A DNA stretch of 44,645 bases from Ignavibacteria bacterium (GCA_030684555.1 JAUXVN010000065.1:1-44645), one strand, 5' to 3'. Shown: positions 34,675 to 44,446, counted from the stretch's first letter. Notes: generated from the sequence alone by a model not told the origin. Translations and numbers: made by a program.

Positions 34675-35877
34675 TTAAGGCATCTGTAAAACTTCCTTTA
34701 CAAGATTGACAACCCAATCAATTTCTTCTTTTGTTATTACTAATGGTGGTGCAAATCTGATAACATGACTATGGGTTTCTTTGCATAGAACTCCGCGTTC
34801 CATTAATGCTTCACAGAATCTTCTTGCTCCACCGGCTACAGGATGAAGTTCTACCCCAATAAATAAACCCCTCCCGCGAATTTCTTTCACGTGGGCAGTT
34901 TCTATTTCGCCAAGTTTTTCTCTAAAATAATTACCAAGTTCAAAAGATTTTTCTACAAGATTTTCCTCAACTAACACTTTTAAACTTTCTCTTGCAATAG
35001 CTGCCCCAAGTGGATTCCCGCCAAAAGTTGAACCGTGATCACCGGGATTAAAAACTCCAAGTACTTCTTTATCAGATAAGACAGCTGAAACCGGATAACA
35101 CCCACCTGATAATGCTTTCCCTATGATTACAACATCAGGTCTAATATCTTCATATTGATATGCAAATAATTTTCCGCTTCTTCCTAACCCTGATTGAATT
35201 TCATCTGCAACGAATAAAACATTATTCTTTTTACAAAGATCGGATGCCGCTTTAAGATAACCGGCTGGTGGAATTATTACTCCACCTTCACCTTGTATAG
35301 GTTCAACTAAAAACGCAACTGTATTCGGAGTAATTGCTTTTTCAAGTTCTTCGATATTTCCATATTCAACTACTTTGTAACCGGGGGTAAATGGAGCGTA
35401 ACCATCTCTGTATTGCTCTTCGGTTGAAAAACTGATAATCGAAATAGTTCTTCCGGAAAAATTATTTGTGCAGGTGATTATTTCAGCTTTACCTTCTTCA
35501 ACTTTTTTAATTTTATATCCCCATTTACGAACAGCTTTTAGGGCTGTCTCAACAGCTTCAGCTCCCGAGTTCATTGGAAGCATCATTTGATATCCGGTTA
35601 TTTCACAAAGCTCTTGAGTTAAAAGAGGAAGTTGATCATTTCTAAAGGCACGTGAGGTAAGAGTAACTTTTTCAGCTTGTTCTTTTAATTTGGAAATAAT
35701 TCTTGGATGACAATGTCCCTGGTTAACTGCTGAATAAGCAGCCAGACAGTCGAGATATTTATTTCCTTCAACATCCCAAACCCAAACGCCTTGGGCTTTT
35801 TCAATTACTACATCGAGCGGATGATAATTATGTGCACCAAATTTCTCTTCAATATCGATGAAATCTTTTGTGTTCAT
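34675..35877 (-). CDS. rocD: Ornithine aminotransferase (ornithine--oxo-acid transaminase)
   Basis: A 400-residue class III PLP-dependent aminotransferase. It opens with FGAHNYHPLDVVIEKAQGVWVWDVEG, which is characteristic of ornithine aminotransferases, and has MNSGAEAVETALK for phosphate binding, VADEIQSGLGRSG for the PLP aspartate, and the Schiff-base lysine K254 in VIIGKALSGG. It converts ornithine and 2-oxoglutarate to glutamate semialdehyde and glutamate, linking arginine breakdown to proline and glutamate. It is monocistronic on the minus strand. Acetylornithine aminotransferase is the main alternative, but the N-terminus and the HGSTFGGNPLG motif context favour RocD. It would complete catabolism of arginine released by the cyanophycinase operon; that link is inference. 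Confidence 0.9.
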   Translation of the reverse strand: MNTKDFIDIEEKFGAHNYHPLDVVIEKAQGVWVWDVEGNKYLDCLAAYSAVNQGHCHPRIISKLKEQAEKVTLTSRAFRNDQLPLLTQELCEITGYQMMLPMNSGAEAVETALKAVRKWGYKIKKVEEGKAEIITCTNNFSGRTISIISFSTEEQYRDGYAPFTPGYKVVEYGNIEELEKAITPNTVAFLVEPIQGEGGVIIPPAGYLKAASDLCKKNNVLFVADEIQSGLGRSGKLFAYQYEDIRPDVVIIGKALSGGCYPVSAVLSDKEVLGVFNPGDHGSTFGGNPLGAAIARESLKVLVEENLVEKSFELGNYFREKLGEIETAHVKEIRGRGLFIGVELHPVAGGARRFCEALMERGVLCKETHSHVIRFAPPLVITKEEIDWVVNLVKEVLQMP

Positions 35878-36069
35878 TTTGTTCCTTATTTTTTATAAAA
35901 TGTGATTCAAAATTATGAAGAAAAGGAATCAGAAACGAGAGAAAATGGAATCCGTTCGGGAATATAAGTCATACTATTGAAAACAATATTTTAATGAATT
36001 TCATTTTCAGTTAAAGTATATTTATTTAACTTTAACATTAAAATAATTAGAAAACCGTCAAAATTCCCA

Positions 36070-36906
36070 ATGACAAAAAATCGAGTAATATATTTCTTCC
36101 TTATCCTAAATTTCGCTGTAACGGGTGTGTATGGTTGGGGCGATCAAGGACATAGACTAATTAGTAAACATGCTATGAATAATTTACCCATTGAAATGTC
36201 TGCATTTAAAGTTTGGGCTGATACTATTTCTGCACTTGCCCCTGATCCGGATAAACGCAGAAAATATGATTCAACTGAATATTCTAAACACTTTATTGAT
36301 ATTGATTTTTATGAGGAGTTTAATTCCTACAAAATGGAAAGGAATTTAAATCGACTGAAGGAGAAATATTCAGATTCTGTTGTTGTTAGAATGGGAATTC
36401 TCCCATGGAATACGATTGATAATTATAAAACTCTTGTTGAAGTTATGCGCTCGAAGAATAAAGACAAAACAATTAAATTGATGTCTGATCTAGGCCATTA
36501 TATTGCTGATGCTCACAATCCGATGCATACAATATTAGATTATGACGGTCCTCAAACAAATCAAAAAGGATTACATTCGCGATATGAATCAAAAATGTTT
36601 AACCGCTATTACGACGAAATTGTTTTTGGATTAAAAAATGTGAACCCACAAAACATACCCAACATTGATAATTATGTTTGGGATTATATACTCGCATCTC
36701 ACTACAATCATCAATTATTATTCATTAGTGATATTGAGGCGGTAAAAGTTGATTCAACTTATGGTGAAAAATATTATGAAATACTTTGGTATAGAACGAA
36801 ATTTTTAACATTGCAGTTTTTGAATAATGCCTCAGAGGTTATTGTCTCAATATTCTTTGCTGCATGGATAGAAGCGGGTAAACCGGCTTTAAACGATTTT
36901 TATTAA
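36070..36906 (+). CDS. Secreted zinc-dependent phospholipase C / S1-P1 nuclease-like hydrolase
   Basis: A 278-residue protein with a signal peptide probably cleaved just before Trp23, giving a mature N-terminus WGDQGH. In this superfamily the N-terminal Trp itself binds zinc. Other trinuclear-zinc residues can be matched: H28, D59, H74, then H143-D147-H153 in LGHYIADAHNPMH, and an H-x3-E pair in LHSRYESKM. The last position is Glu as in phospholipase C, not Asp as in S1/P1 nucleases, while the Trp-to-His spacing of five is nuclease-like. It could hydrolyse phospholipids or single-stranded nucleic acids outside the cytosol. It is followed within 21 bp by a secreted amylase-family gene. Confidence 0.8.
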   Translation: MTKNRVIYFFLILNFAVTGVYGWGDQGHRLISKHAMNNLPIEMSAFKVWADTISALAPDPDKRRKYDSTEYSKHFIDIDFYEEFNSYKMERNLNRLKEKYSDSVVVRMGILPWNTIDNYKTLVEVMRSKNKDKTIKLMSDLGHYIADAHNPMHTILDYDGPQTNQKGLHSRYESKMFNRYYDEIVFGLKNVNPQNIPNIDNYVWDYILASHYNHQLLFISDIEAVKVDSTYGEKYYEILWYRTKFLTLQFLNNASEVIVSIFFAAWIEAGKPALNDFY

Positions 36907-36927
36907 TTTATTTTTAAGGAAGTAACA

Positions 36928-39744
36928 ATGAAGTTAATTAGAATTATTATCGGAATTCTGTTTTTGCAGATTACATTGTCAGCACAGGTTTTGCAATGGA
37001 CTCCTCAATTTGCTACCGATTTGGATTCAATAGTAATAATTTATGATGCTACTCAAGGGAATGGAGCATTAGCAAGCATCGGTCCTCCAATTTATGCTCA
37101 TACCGGTGTAATAACCAATTTAAGTACCGGTCCAGGTGATTGGAAATATGTAAAAACTCAATGGACACAAAATCTTCCCGAAAACACTATGCAATTTCTT
37201 GGTAGTGGTAAATGGAAAATTTCTTTCAGAATAAGAAGTTATTATGGTGTACCCGCCGGTGAACAAATTCTTAAATTAGCTTTTGTTTTCAGAAACGCAA
37301 CGGGTTCAATTGTGGGTAGGGAAGCAGATGGGAGTGATATTTTCCTTCCATTATCGCAAGCAGGACTAAATGTTGCAATCACTTTACCCTCCGAAAGACC
37401 ATTATTATCGGTTATCGGAGATACGATTACCGTTTCTGCCGTATCTATTCAATCATCACATTTAGCATTATATCTTGATAATGTTCTAATTGGACAAACA
37501 ACATCAACAAGTTTAACAACTAAGATTCCCGTTATTTCCACAGGGAAAAAATATGTTAAAGCCGTGGCAACCGGTTCGGGAAATGAGACTAAAGCCGATT
37601 CTTTTTATTTTATTGTTCGTCCGCCTTTAACTTTAGAAGCGCTCCCTGCGGGTGTAGTTGACGGTATTAATTATATTAGCGATAATTCGGTAATATTATC
37701 TATGTACGCACCGGAAAAGGATTTTGTTTATGTAATTGGTGATTTTAATAATTGGGAGCTTGATCCAAATTTCTATATGAAATCGACACCGGATAGGTTA
37801 AGGTATTGGATACAAATTGATAATTTAACTGCTCAACAAGAATATCGTTATCAGTTTAATGTTAATAATCAAATTAAAGTAGCTGATTGGTATGCAGAGA
37901 AAATTCTTGACCCTTGGAATGATCCTTATATCAGCAGTACAACTTATCCCAATTTAACTCCATACCCGACCGGAAAGACAACAAATATTGTTTCAGTATT
38001 AAAAACAGCAGAAACTCCATATCAATGGCAAACAGTTAACTATCAACGTCCGGCTAAACAAGATTTAATTATTTATGAATTGCTTATTCGTGATTTTTCT
38101 ACAAGACACGATTATCAGTTTTTAATGGATACTTTGAGTTATCTGAAAAGTTTGGGAGTGAACGCAATAGAGCTAATGCCTGTAAATGAATTTGAAGGAA
38201 ATGAGAGCTGGGGATACAATCCAATGTTTTATTTTGCTGCCGATAAATATTATGGTCCTAAAAATGAACTTAAAAAGTTTATAGATACATGTCATCAGAA
38301 TGGAATAGCGGTTATTCTCGATATGGTTTTGAATCATTCATTTGGAAATTCTCCTATGGTTCGACTCTATTGGGATGCGGTTAATAATAGACCTGCCGCT
38401 AACAGTCCATGGTTTAATCCTATACCAAAACATCCATATAATGTTGGTTACGATTTCAATCATGAAAGTCAGGCTACTAAAGATTTTGTCGATAGAGTTA
38501 ACAAGTATTGGTTATCTGAATTTAAAGTAGATGGTTATCGTTACGATTTGAGCAAAGGGTTCACCCAGGTTAACAGCGGTGATAATGTCGGATTGTGGGG
38601 ACAATATGATCAGTCAAGAATAAATATCTTAAAGAGAATGGCGGATAAAGTATGGCAAACGGATGCTAATGCTTATGTAATCCTTGAACATTTTGCTGAT
38701 AATTCGGAAGAGAAAATTTTAGCCGATTACGGAATGATGCTTTGGGGAAATCTGAATCATAGTTATAATGAAGCTACAATGGGTTATCCATCAGATTTTT
38801 CTTGGGGTTCTTACAAAGCAAGAGGGTGGCAGTATCCTAATCTTATAACTTATATGGAAAGCCATGATGAAGAGCGTTTGATGGTTAAAAATATTCTTTA
38901 TGGAAATTCATCAGGTGGTTATAGTATTAAGAATATTAATACATCATTAAATAGAATTAAATTAGCTTCAGCGTTTCTTTACACAATCCCGGGTGCAAAA
39001 ATGTTATGGCAATTTGGTGAATTAGGTTATGACGTCTCAATAGATTTTGACTGTCGTGTTTGTAACAAACCAATTCTATGGAATTATTACAACGATATAA
39101 ATCGTTTTAATTTATATAGGACTAAAGCTGCTATTCTTAAAATACGTAACGAAAATGAAGCATTCCGTAGTTCTAATTACTCTTTAGATGTAAGTGGTAT
39201 GATAAAGAAAATAAATATTTATCATTCTTCAATGGATGTAGTAATTGTGGGAAATTTTGATGTAATTCAAAGGGCAATAAACCCAAATTTTAGCAGAATA
39301 GGATATTGGTACGATTACTTTAGTGGTGATAGCGTTAATATTTCAAATACTCAGGAGCAATTGACTTTGCAAGCGGGAGAATTTAATATTTATACAACAA
39401 AAAAATTACCTACTCCTCCTTCTGGAATACTTCTTGATTCTGAAAATAGTGACGAAGATATTTTTGTCCAGGATTTCGCATTAATGCAGAATTATCCGAA
39501 TCCTTTTAATCCGTCTACAAACATTAAATTTGATGTTGCGGAATCGGGTGTAGTAACTCTAAAAGTATATGATTTACTCGGGAAGGAAGTTGCTACTTTA
39601 ATTAACGAATATAAACCTTCCGGGAAATATGAGGTTACATTCAATAGTAGAGGTAATGGAGCAAATATTTCAACCGGGGTTTACTTTTATCAGTTGAAAG
39701 TAAATTCTTTTGTTGAAACTCGAAAGATGATTCTAATTCAGTAA
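36928..39744 (+). CDS. T9SS-exported alpha-amylase family (GH13) enzyme
   Basis: A 938-residue secreted glycosidase. It has a signal peptide (about 1-20), N-terminal beta domains of unknown type (about 21-230), and an E-set/CBM48-like module (about 245-345; VYVIGDFNNWELDP). The GH13 catalytic domain (about 375-800) has region I DMVLNH, nucleophile D540 in GYRYDLSKGF, acid/base E587 in VILEHF and stabiliser D647 in MESHDEE. The T9SS tail begins MQNYPNPFNPSTNI (about 853). All catalytic residues are present, so it should cleave alpha-glucans at the cell surface; the E-set module suggests glucans with alpha-1,6 branches are bound or cut. An AAGGA ribosome-binding site precedes the ATG. Contrast the cytosolic GH13 at 25317, which lacks these accessory modules. 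Confidence 0.92.
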   Translation: MKLIRIIIGILFLQITLSAQVLQWTPQFATDLDSIVIIYDATQGNGALASIGPPIYAHTGVITNLSTGPGDWKYVKTQWTQNLPENTMQFLGSGKWKISFRIRSYYGVPAGEQILKLAFVFRNATGSIVGREADGSDIFLPLSQAGLNVAITLPSERPLLSVIGDTITVSAVSIQSSHLALYLDNVLIGQTTSTSLTTKIPVISTGKKYVKAVATGSGNETKADSFYFIVRPPLTLEALPAGVVDGINYISDNSVILSMYAPEKDFVYVIGDFNNWELDPNFYMKSTPDRLRYWIQIDNLTAQQEYRYQFNVNNQIKVADWYAEKILDPWNDPYISSTTYPNLTPYPTGKTTNIVSVLKTAETPYQWQTVNYQRPAKQDLIIYELLIRDFSTRHDYQFLMDTLSYLKSLGVNAIELMPVNEFEGNESWGYNPMFYFAADKYYGPKNELKKFIDTCHQNGIAVILDMVLNHSFGNSPMVRLYWDAVNNRPAANSPWFNPIPKHPYNVGYDFNHESQATKDFVDRVNKYWLSEFKVDGYRYDLSKGFTQVNSGDNVGLWGQYDQSRINILKRMADKVWQTDANAYVILEHFADNSEEKILADYGMMLWGNLNHSYNEATMGYPSDFSWGSYKARGWQYPNLITYMESHDEERLMVKNILYGNSSGGYSIKNINTSLNRIKLASAFLYTIPGAKMLWQFGELGYDVSIDFDCRVCNKPILWNYYNDINRFNLYRTKAAILKIRNENEAFRSSNYSLDVSGMIKKINIYHSSMDVVIVGNFDVIQRAINPNFSRIGYWYDYFSGDSVNISNTQEQLTLQAGEFNIYTTKKLPTPPSGILLDSENSDEDIFVQDFALMQNYPNPFNPSTNIKFDVAESGVVTLKVYDLLGKEVATLINEYKPSGKYEVTFNSRGNGANISTGVYFYQLKVNSFVETRKMILIQ

Positions 39745-39917
39745 GTGACAACTAACTGGAGTCAAACGAAATTTTACGACTTGATTTGGGAAATTATTCT
39801 AAAGTTCAAATTTGGTCGATTTATTCCCAAAATGGAATAGTGTCTCAAAATGAGTCGTTAAGTTATTCTCAGTTTTTGGATAGATTAGAAATCAAGTTGA
39901 TTACGCAATGTTTTTTT

Positions 39918-39931
39918 GGTATAAAAATTGT
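39918..39931 (+). promoter_or_regulatory. Weak sigma-54-like promoter candidate
   Basis: TTGGTATAAAAATTGTT (39916-39932) keeps the GG-N10-G spacing and the TTG of a -24/-12 promoter but has T where the -12 C is expected. It is about 35 nt before the ATG at 39967 of the giant adhesin gene. AT-richness makes chance likely. Confidence 0.2.
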
Positions 39932-39966
39932 TCTACTTTCTCCAAATTATTAATAGGAGGACACAA

Positions 39967-42900
39967 ATGGTTCTAAATATCACAAACAAGACATACTTAT
40001 CTTCAATGATTGTATGGGCAGTAATTGTAATGTCCACGACACTCTTTGGAGCCGGGTTAGATACAACTCTAACAAATACTAATCTACCTAAAGAGTACTT
40101 TTTAGGTACAAATGGACTCGAGAATTCGAGTGTTGCAAAAGTATTCGGGACTGATAAAGTGACAAGCGTTACTTTTACTAACCCTTACACAAATCAATCT
40201 ATGAATACACAAGCTGGTACTTTTCGTGGCGAAATGGATGGTAACAGTACAAAGTTTTATTGTATTGATATTTCTCATAATATTGTTTACTGGACTTCAA
40301 GTCAACCACACACTTATACAGACAACGGAGTTACACCACCGGAAATAACATATATTTTAAATAATTATTATCCCTTTAAAAATCTTCCTTATTCAGGAAG
40401 TTTATCAACAGTAGAGAACGAAGCTGCAGCAATACAAATGGCAATTTGGCATTTTGCTGACGGAATGAACCTCAACACAGTAACAAATTCAACTTTGAAA
40501 AATAGAGCTTTACAAATTAAAGCAGATGCCGACGCAAATGCAGGAGTTTCATCTCCATTTGAAACTCTCTTAATCTTACCTGTGACCCAAACAATTTTAT
40601 TTGGACAGCAGGCAACAATATCAGTTACTGCGTTAAATTATTCCGGTTTTCCTCAATCAGGATTAAGTGTAAATCTTTCTACTTCAAATGGTACACTTAA
40701 CCCGACAACTGTCGTTACAGATGCTACTGGTATTGCCGGACCAATTACCCTTACACACACAGGTGGTTTAACTGCTACTATTACAGCGAATGCAAATGCA
40801 GCGATTCCACAAGGGACAAGATTTGTACATTCAATTTCACCAAATAATTATCAAAAATTAGTCTTGGCTACCCCAACTGTTGCAAACCGTTCGGTAACTT
40901 CAACAGTGAATTGGTACAGTCCATCCGGGAACTGTGACCTTCACGGTTTTACAACTTATACTCAAGGTGGATGGGGAAGCCCATCAAACAGTGGTCCGGG
41001 TCAAATTCGTGATCAATATTTTTCTTCAGTATTCCCTTCAGGTTTAGTTGTTGGGGGTAATTTTACAATTACATTGACCTCAGCAACAGCTGTAAAAAAC
41101 TTTTTACCACAGGGAAGTACAGCAACTGCATTGACTCAGAACTATGTTAATCCTACTGACTTAAATATTAGTGTTTTAGCCGGACAAGTAGTAGCGTTGT
41201 CATTAAATATTGGTTATAACACAGCCGGTGTATTAGGGACTAATTCAATATTGTTAAAAGACCTTGTAGTTTCCGCTGGTCCACTATCAGGATTAACCGT
41301 TCAGCAAGTTCTAAATTATGCAAATACAGCACTTGGTGGAGGATCAACTCCTTATTCATTAAGTGATTTGAATAACGCTGCAACCATGATAAATGAAAAT
41401 TTTACTGATGGTACAGTTAATAAAAATGGTTTGACATGCGAAACTGTCGTTCCCGCAAGTGTTGGTGACAAAGTTTGGTTAGATGCCAATCAAAATGGAA
41501 TCCAAGATGGTGGTGAAAATGGGGTTAGTGGTGTTGTTGTTAGACTTTATACGTGTTCAAACACTCTAATCGGACAAACAACAACAGATATTAATGGAAA
41601 TTATCTTTTCACAAATTTAACTCCTGGTTCTTATTATGTGAAATTCATTATACCTTCAGGTTATTTATTTAGTCCAAAAGATCAGGGAAGTAATAATAAT
41701 GTAGATTCAGATGCTGATATTATCACAGGAAAAACTGTATGTTTTACATTGAATAGCGGTCAAACTGATTTATCATGGGATGCCGGAATTTATGTTGAAC
41801 AACAAGTTACTCAGTCAGATTTAAACTTAACTAAAATAGTTGATAACGCTACTCCGAATGATGGTGATAATGTTACTTATACTGTTCAAGTTACAAATAA
41901 TGGTCCTTCAAATGCTACTGGTGTTGAAGTTACAGATATTCTTCCTGTGGGAGTAGATTTTATTTCTGCTTCTCCTTCTTCCGGTACATTCAATAACAGC
42001 AATGGTAAATGGAGTGTCGGAAACTTAAATAATGGATTATCCGCTACCCTTACCATAACTGTAAAAGTTAATTTAGAAAATGTGAATACAAGTGCTTTCG
42101 ATTTGGGTGCTGCTGCCGGTTTCAATCTTTTTGTCCTCGAAGATTTAAATCAACCATCTTCAGATACTGAAGGTAAAGTAGCAGTCGGTCGTGATGCAAA
42201 CTTAGCAAATTATAGTGTTGGTGATAAATTACCAAACTCTAATGGTGCTGAAGATGTTTTAGTTGTTGGTCGGGACCTTTACTTTGCAAGCGGTGCTGTA
42301 ATTGGTGGAAATGTTGTTTATGGTAATGCTACCAATTTACCAATCTTTCCAGTCAGTATTACTGGCGGAACATTAAGGCATGATCCAGTTGCAATTGATT
42401 TTGTTGGAGCAGCTAATCATTTAACGAACTTATCAACTCAGTTATCAAATTATGTAACTAACGGAACAACAACATTCCAATGGTCAGGGTTAACTTTAAG
42501 CGGTTCTGATCCTTTCTTAAACGTATTCTCAGTAACCGGATCAAATTTATCCGATGCATCAAATCTTGTAATTAATGTTCCAACAGGTTCGGTCGTACTT
42601 GTTAATATCGATGGAACAAATATTCATTGGAATGGTGGATTATCAGTAAATGGAACAGCTAAAAATAATGTTCTCTTTAATTTCTTCCAGGAAACCAATT
42701 TACAAATAGTTGGTATCGGTATCCTCGGTTCAGTCCTGGCTCCTTTTGCTGACGTTGTTTTTACCTCGGGAGTTATTAATGGACAAATGATTTGTAAATC
42801 AATGTCGGGACAAGGACAATTTAATCTTGCTCAATTTATTGGGAATATTCCTTCAGAAACAACTTTGAAGAACATTGCTGAAGTTACTGCATGTGATCAA

Positions 42901-44163
42901 AATGATCCTGACTCAACACCGGGTAATGGTATTGAGACAGAAGATGATTATGGATTTGCATCAATTACTGTAACCCGTCAAACCAATCCGACAGGCGGCA
43001 GTGGAAATGCAAACTGGCAATTAGTTGGCTCATTCGGATTCGGTGAAATTGTATGGACAATGACACGAGATAATAATGGAAATATGTTATCTGGTACATG
43101 GGGTGGAAACATCTACAGATCAACCGATAACGGTGTAAATTGGGTTAAAATTAACAGCTCAATGTCAGTAGTATTTGTTTGGTCGATAGTTGTCAATTCA
43201 AGCAATCACATTTTTGCTGCGACTGAGTCTGGTGTTTATGTTTCTACTAACGATGGTGGAAGCTGGACATTAACATCTCTGAACGGTAAAGATGTTCGTT
43301 CATTAGTTATCACTGCAAACGGAAATCTTTTAGCCGGAACATGGGGTTACGGAGTTTATAAATCAACTGATAACGGAGTTACATGGTCACAGGTTAATAG
43401 TGGATTGGCTAACCAGACTGTAATGGCTTTAGGTGTTAATTCATCAAATTCAGTTTTCGCCGGAACATTTGGTGCCGGTGTAAGTAAATCAGCTAATGAA
43501 GGTGCTTCATGGAGTACTTTGAATGTTGGCTACAACTACGTATGGTCACTTGCAATCACTTCTGATGACGTGATCTTCGCCGGAACTTATGGTGATGGAT
43601 TATATCGCTCAACTGATTTCGGTGCAACCTGGGCAAAAGTAAATAATGGATTAAATGCAAACTATATTTATGCAATCCAGATAGATGATGACAATAACAT
43701 CTTTGTTAGTGCTTGGGCTGCGGGTGTTTATGCTTCAACTAATAATGGTAACAATTGGGCAACATTCGGTATGGGCGGCTTCGGTGTAAGCTCTCTCTTA
43801 TTAAATTCAGCAGACGGAACAATCTATGCCGGAACAAGTACCGGACAGGTTTATAAGTCTTCTTCAACTGTTCTTTCTGCAAAAGATGAAAGTATGCCGG
43901 TTGAATTTAAATTGGAACAGAACTATCCTAATCCATTTAACCCTTCAACAACAATTAACTTCAGTGTTCCTAAATCAGGAATTTATCAACTGAAAGTTTA
44001 TAACATCCTAGGACAAGAAGTAGCAACTTTATTGAACGGTGAAATACTTTCCGGTAATCACTCAATTCAGTTTGATGCTTCTAAACTTGCTTCAGGTGTA
44101 TATGTTTACAGATTCTCAGGAAACAATGTAAACATTTCAAAGAAGATGTTATTGCAGAAGTAA
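39967..44163 (+). CDS. Giant T9SS surface protein with a thioester domain, SdrD-B, DUF11 with inserted choice-of-anchor A, and a propeller
   Basis: A 1398-residue protein. Start 39967 is chosen over 39928 because AGGAGG (39955-39960) is ideally placed and a signal peptide follows (about 1-30). Domains by my reading: a thioester (TED/TQXA-like) domain at about 75-195 with Cys99 in FYCIDIS and Gln157 in AAIQMAIWHFADG; an Ig/invasin-like domain at about 198-290; a region with GFTTYTQGGWG at about 310-490; SdrD-B-like at about 498-611 (VGDKVWLDANQNGIQD); DUF11 part one at 616-707; choice-of-anchor A at 709-963; DUF11 part two at 964-1003; a seven-repeat propeller at about 1018-1298; and a T9SS tail from LEQNYPNPFNPSTTI. 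It is probably an adhesin able to bond covalently to amines on a target surface. Adhesion is inferred from the domain families. Confidence 0.85.
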   Translation: MVLNITNKTYLSSMIVWAVIVMSTTLFGAGLDTTLTNTNLPKEYFLGTNGLENSSVAKVFGTDKVTSVTFTNPYTNQSMNTQAGTFRGEMDGNSTKFYCIDISHNIVYWTSSQPHTYTDNGVTPPEITYILNNYYPFKNLPYSGSLSTVENEAAAIQMAIWHFADGMNLNTVTNSTLKNRALQIKADADANAGVSSPFETLLILPVTQTILFGQQATISVTALNYSGFPQSGLSVNLSTSNGTLNPTTVVTDATGIAGPITLTHTGGLTATITANANAAIPQGTRFVHSISPNNYQKLVLATPTVANRSVTSTVNWYSPSGNCDLHGFTTYTQGGWGSPSNSGPGQIRDQYFSSVFPSGLVVGGNFTITLTSATAVKNFLPQGSTATALTQNYVNPTDLNISVLAGQVVALSLNIGYNTAGVLGTNSILLKDLVVSAGPLSGLTVQQVLNYANTALGGGSTPYSLSDLNNAATMINENFTDGTVNKNGLTCETVVPASVGDKVWLDANQNGIQDGGENGVSGVVVRLYTCSNTLIGQTTTDINGNYLFTNLTPGSYYVKFIIPSGYLFSPKDQGSNNNVDSDADIITGKTVCFTLNSGQTDLSWDAGIYVEQQVTQSDLNLTKIVDNATPNDGDNVTYTVQVTNNGPSNATGVEVTDILPVGVDFISASPSSGTFNNSNGKWSVGNLNNGLSATLTITVKVNLENVNTSAFDLGAAAGFNLFVLEDLNQPSSDTEGKVAVGRDANLANYSVGDKLPNSNGAEDVLVVGRDLYFASGAVIGGNVVYGNATNLPIFPVSITGGTLRHDPVAIDFVGAANHLTNLSTQLSNYVTNGTTTFQWSGLTLSGSDPFLNVFSVTGSNLSDASNLVINVPTGSVVLVNIDGTNIHWNGGLSVNGTAKNNVLFNFFQETNLQIVGIGILGSVLAPFADVVFTSGVINGQMICKSMSGQGQFNLAQFIGNIPSETTLKNIAEVTACDQNDPDSTPGNGIETEDDYGFASITVTRQTNPTGGSGNANWQLVGSFGFGEIVWTMTRDNNGNMLSGTWGGNIYRSTDNGVNWVKINSSMSVVFVWSIVVNSSNHIFAATESGVYVSTNDGGSWTLTSLNGKDVRSLVITANGNLLAGTWGYGVYKSTDNGVTWSQVNSGLANQTVMALGVNSSNSVFAGTFGAGVSKSANEGASWSTLNVGYNYVWSLAITSDDVIFAGTYGDGLYRSTDFGATWAKVNNGLNANYIYAIQIDDDNNIFVSAWAAGVYASTNNGNNWATFGMGGFGVSSLLLNSADGTIYAGTSTGQVYKSSSTVLSAKDESMPVEFKLEQNYPNPFNPSTTINFSVPKSGIYQLKVYNILGQEVATLLNGEILSGNHSIQFDASKLASGVYVYRFSGNNVNISKKMLLQK
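43060..43860 (+). repeat. Seven intragenic propeller repeats
   Basis: Seven repeats of about 36-41 residues (roughly 110-125 bp) carry the pattern [AS]GT-x-G-GVY-STDNG-x-W. Examples are GTWGGNIYRSTDNGVNW, GTWGYGVYKSTDNGVTW and GTYGDGLYRSTDFGATW. The count fits one closed seven-bladed beta-propeller of the BNR/photosynthesis-assembly-factor-like type. Confidence 0.75.
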
Positions 44164-44194
44164 TGTAATCTTAAATAGTTCAATTACTAAAAAG

Positions 44195-44223
44195 AGGCTG
44201 TCTCACAAGGACAGCCTTTTTTA
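44195..44223 (+). terminator. Intrinsic terminator of the giant surface protein gene
   Basis: AGGCTGTC (44195-44202) pairs with GACAGCCT (44210-44217) around a 7-nt loop and is followed by a long T-run. It lies 32 bp after the stop codon. Its stem core is the same as that of the terminator at 34601-34632. Confidence 0.88.
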
Positions 44224-44327
44224 TTTGTGGGAAATGATGAGTAAAAAAAGTGGTTTTGGGATGGGTTCATTTCGTTGATGAAATGAATTTAAATAATTAC
44301 ATACCATTGAAATGAGTTGTTCACTAA

Positions 44328-44446
44328 ACCCCATAGGGGTGACATGTTTGTAGTAAAACCAAACGCATCCACCAACCAGAACCCCGTAGGGGTGAAATGT
44401 TTGTAGCAAAACCAAACACATCCAACAACCAGAACCCCGTAGGGGT
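44328..44446. repeat. 53-bp tandem direct repeat with ACCCCGTAGGGGT core
   Basis: Two full units, 44328-44380 and 44381-44433, differ at five positions. A third begins at 44434 and stops matching soon after its core (44434-44446). Each unit opens with ACCCC-R-TAGGGGT, a near-palindrome, followed by a stretch containing ATGTTTGTAG and AACCA. An inverse copy of the core plus flank lies at 44481-44501. Units of this kind are scattered between genes in Bacteroidota genomes; no function is assigned. Confidence 0.85.

Noticed and set aside
44328-44446. Possible CRISPR array
   Set aside because: The full 53-bp unit repeats with no unique spacers, only about two units are present, and no cas genes are in the window.
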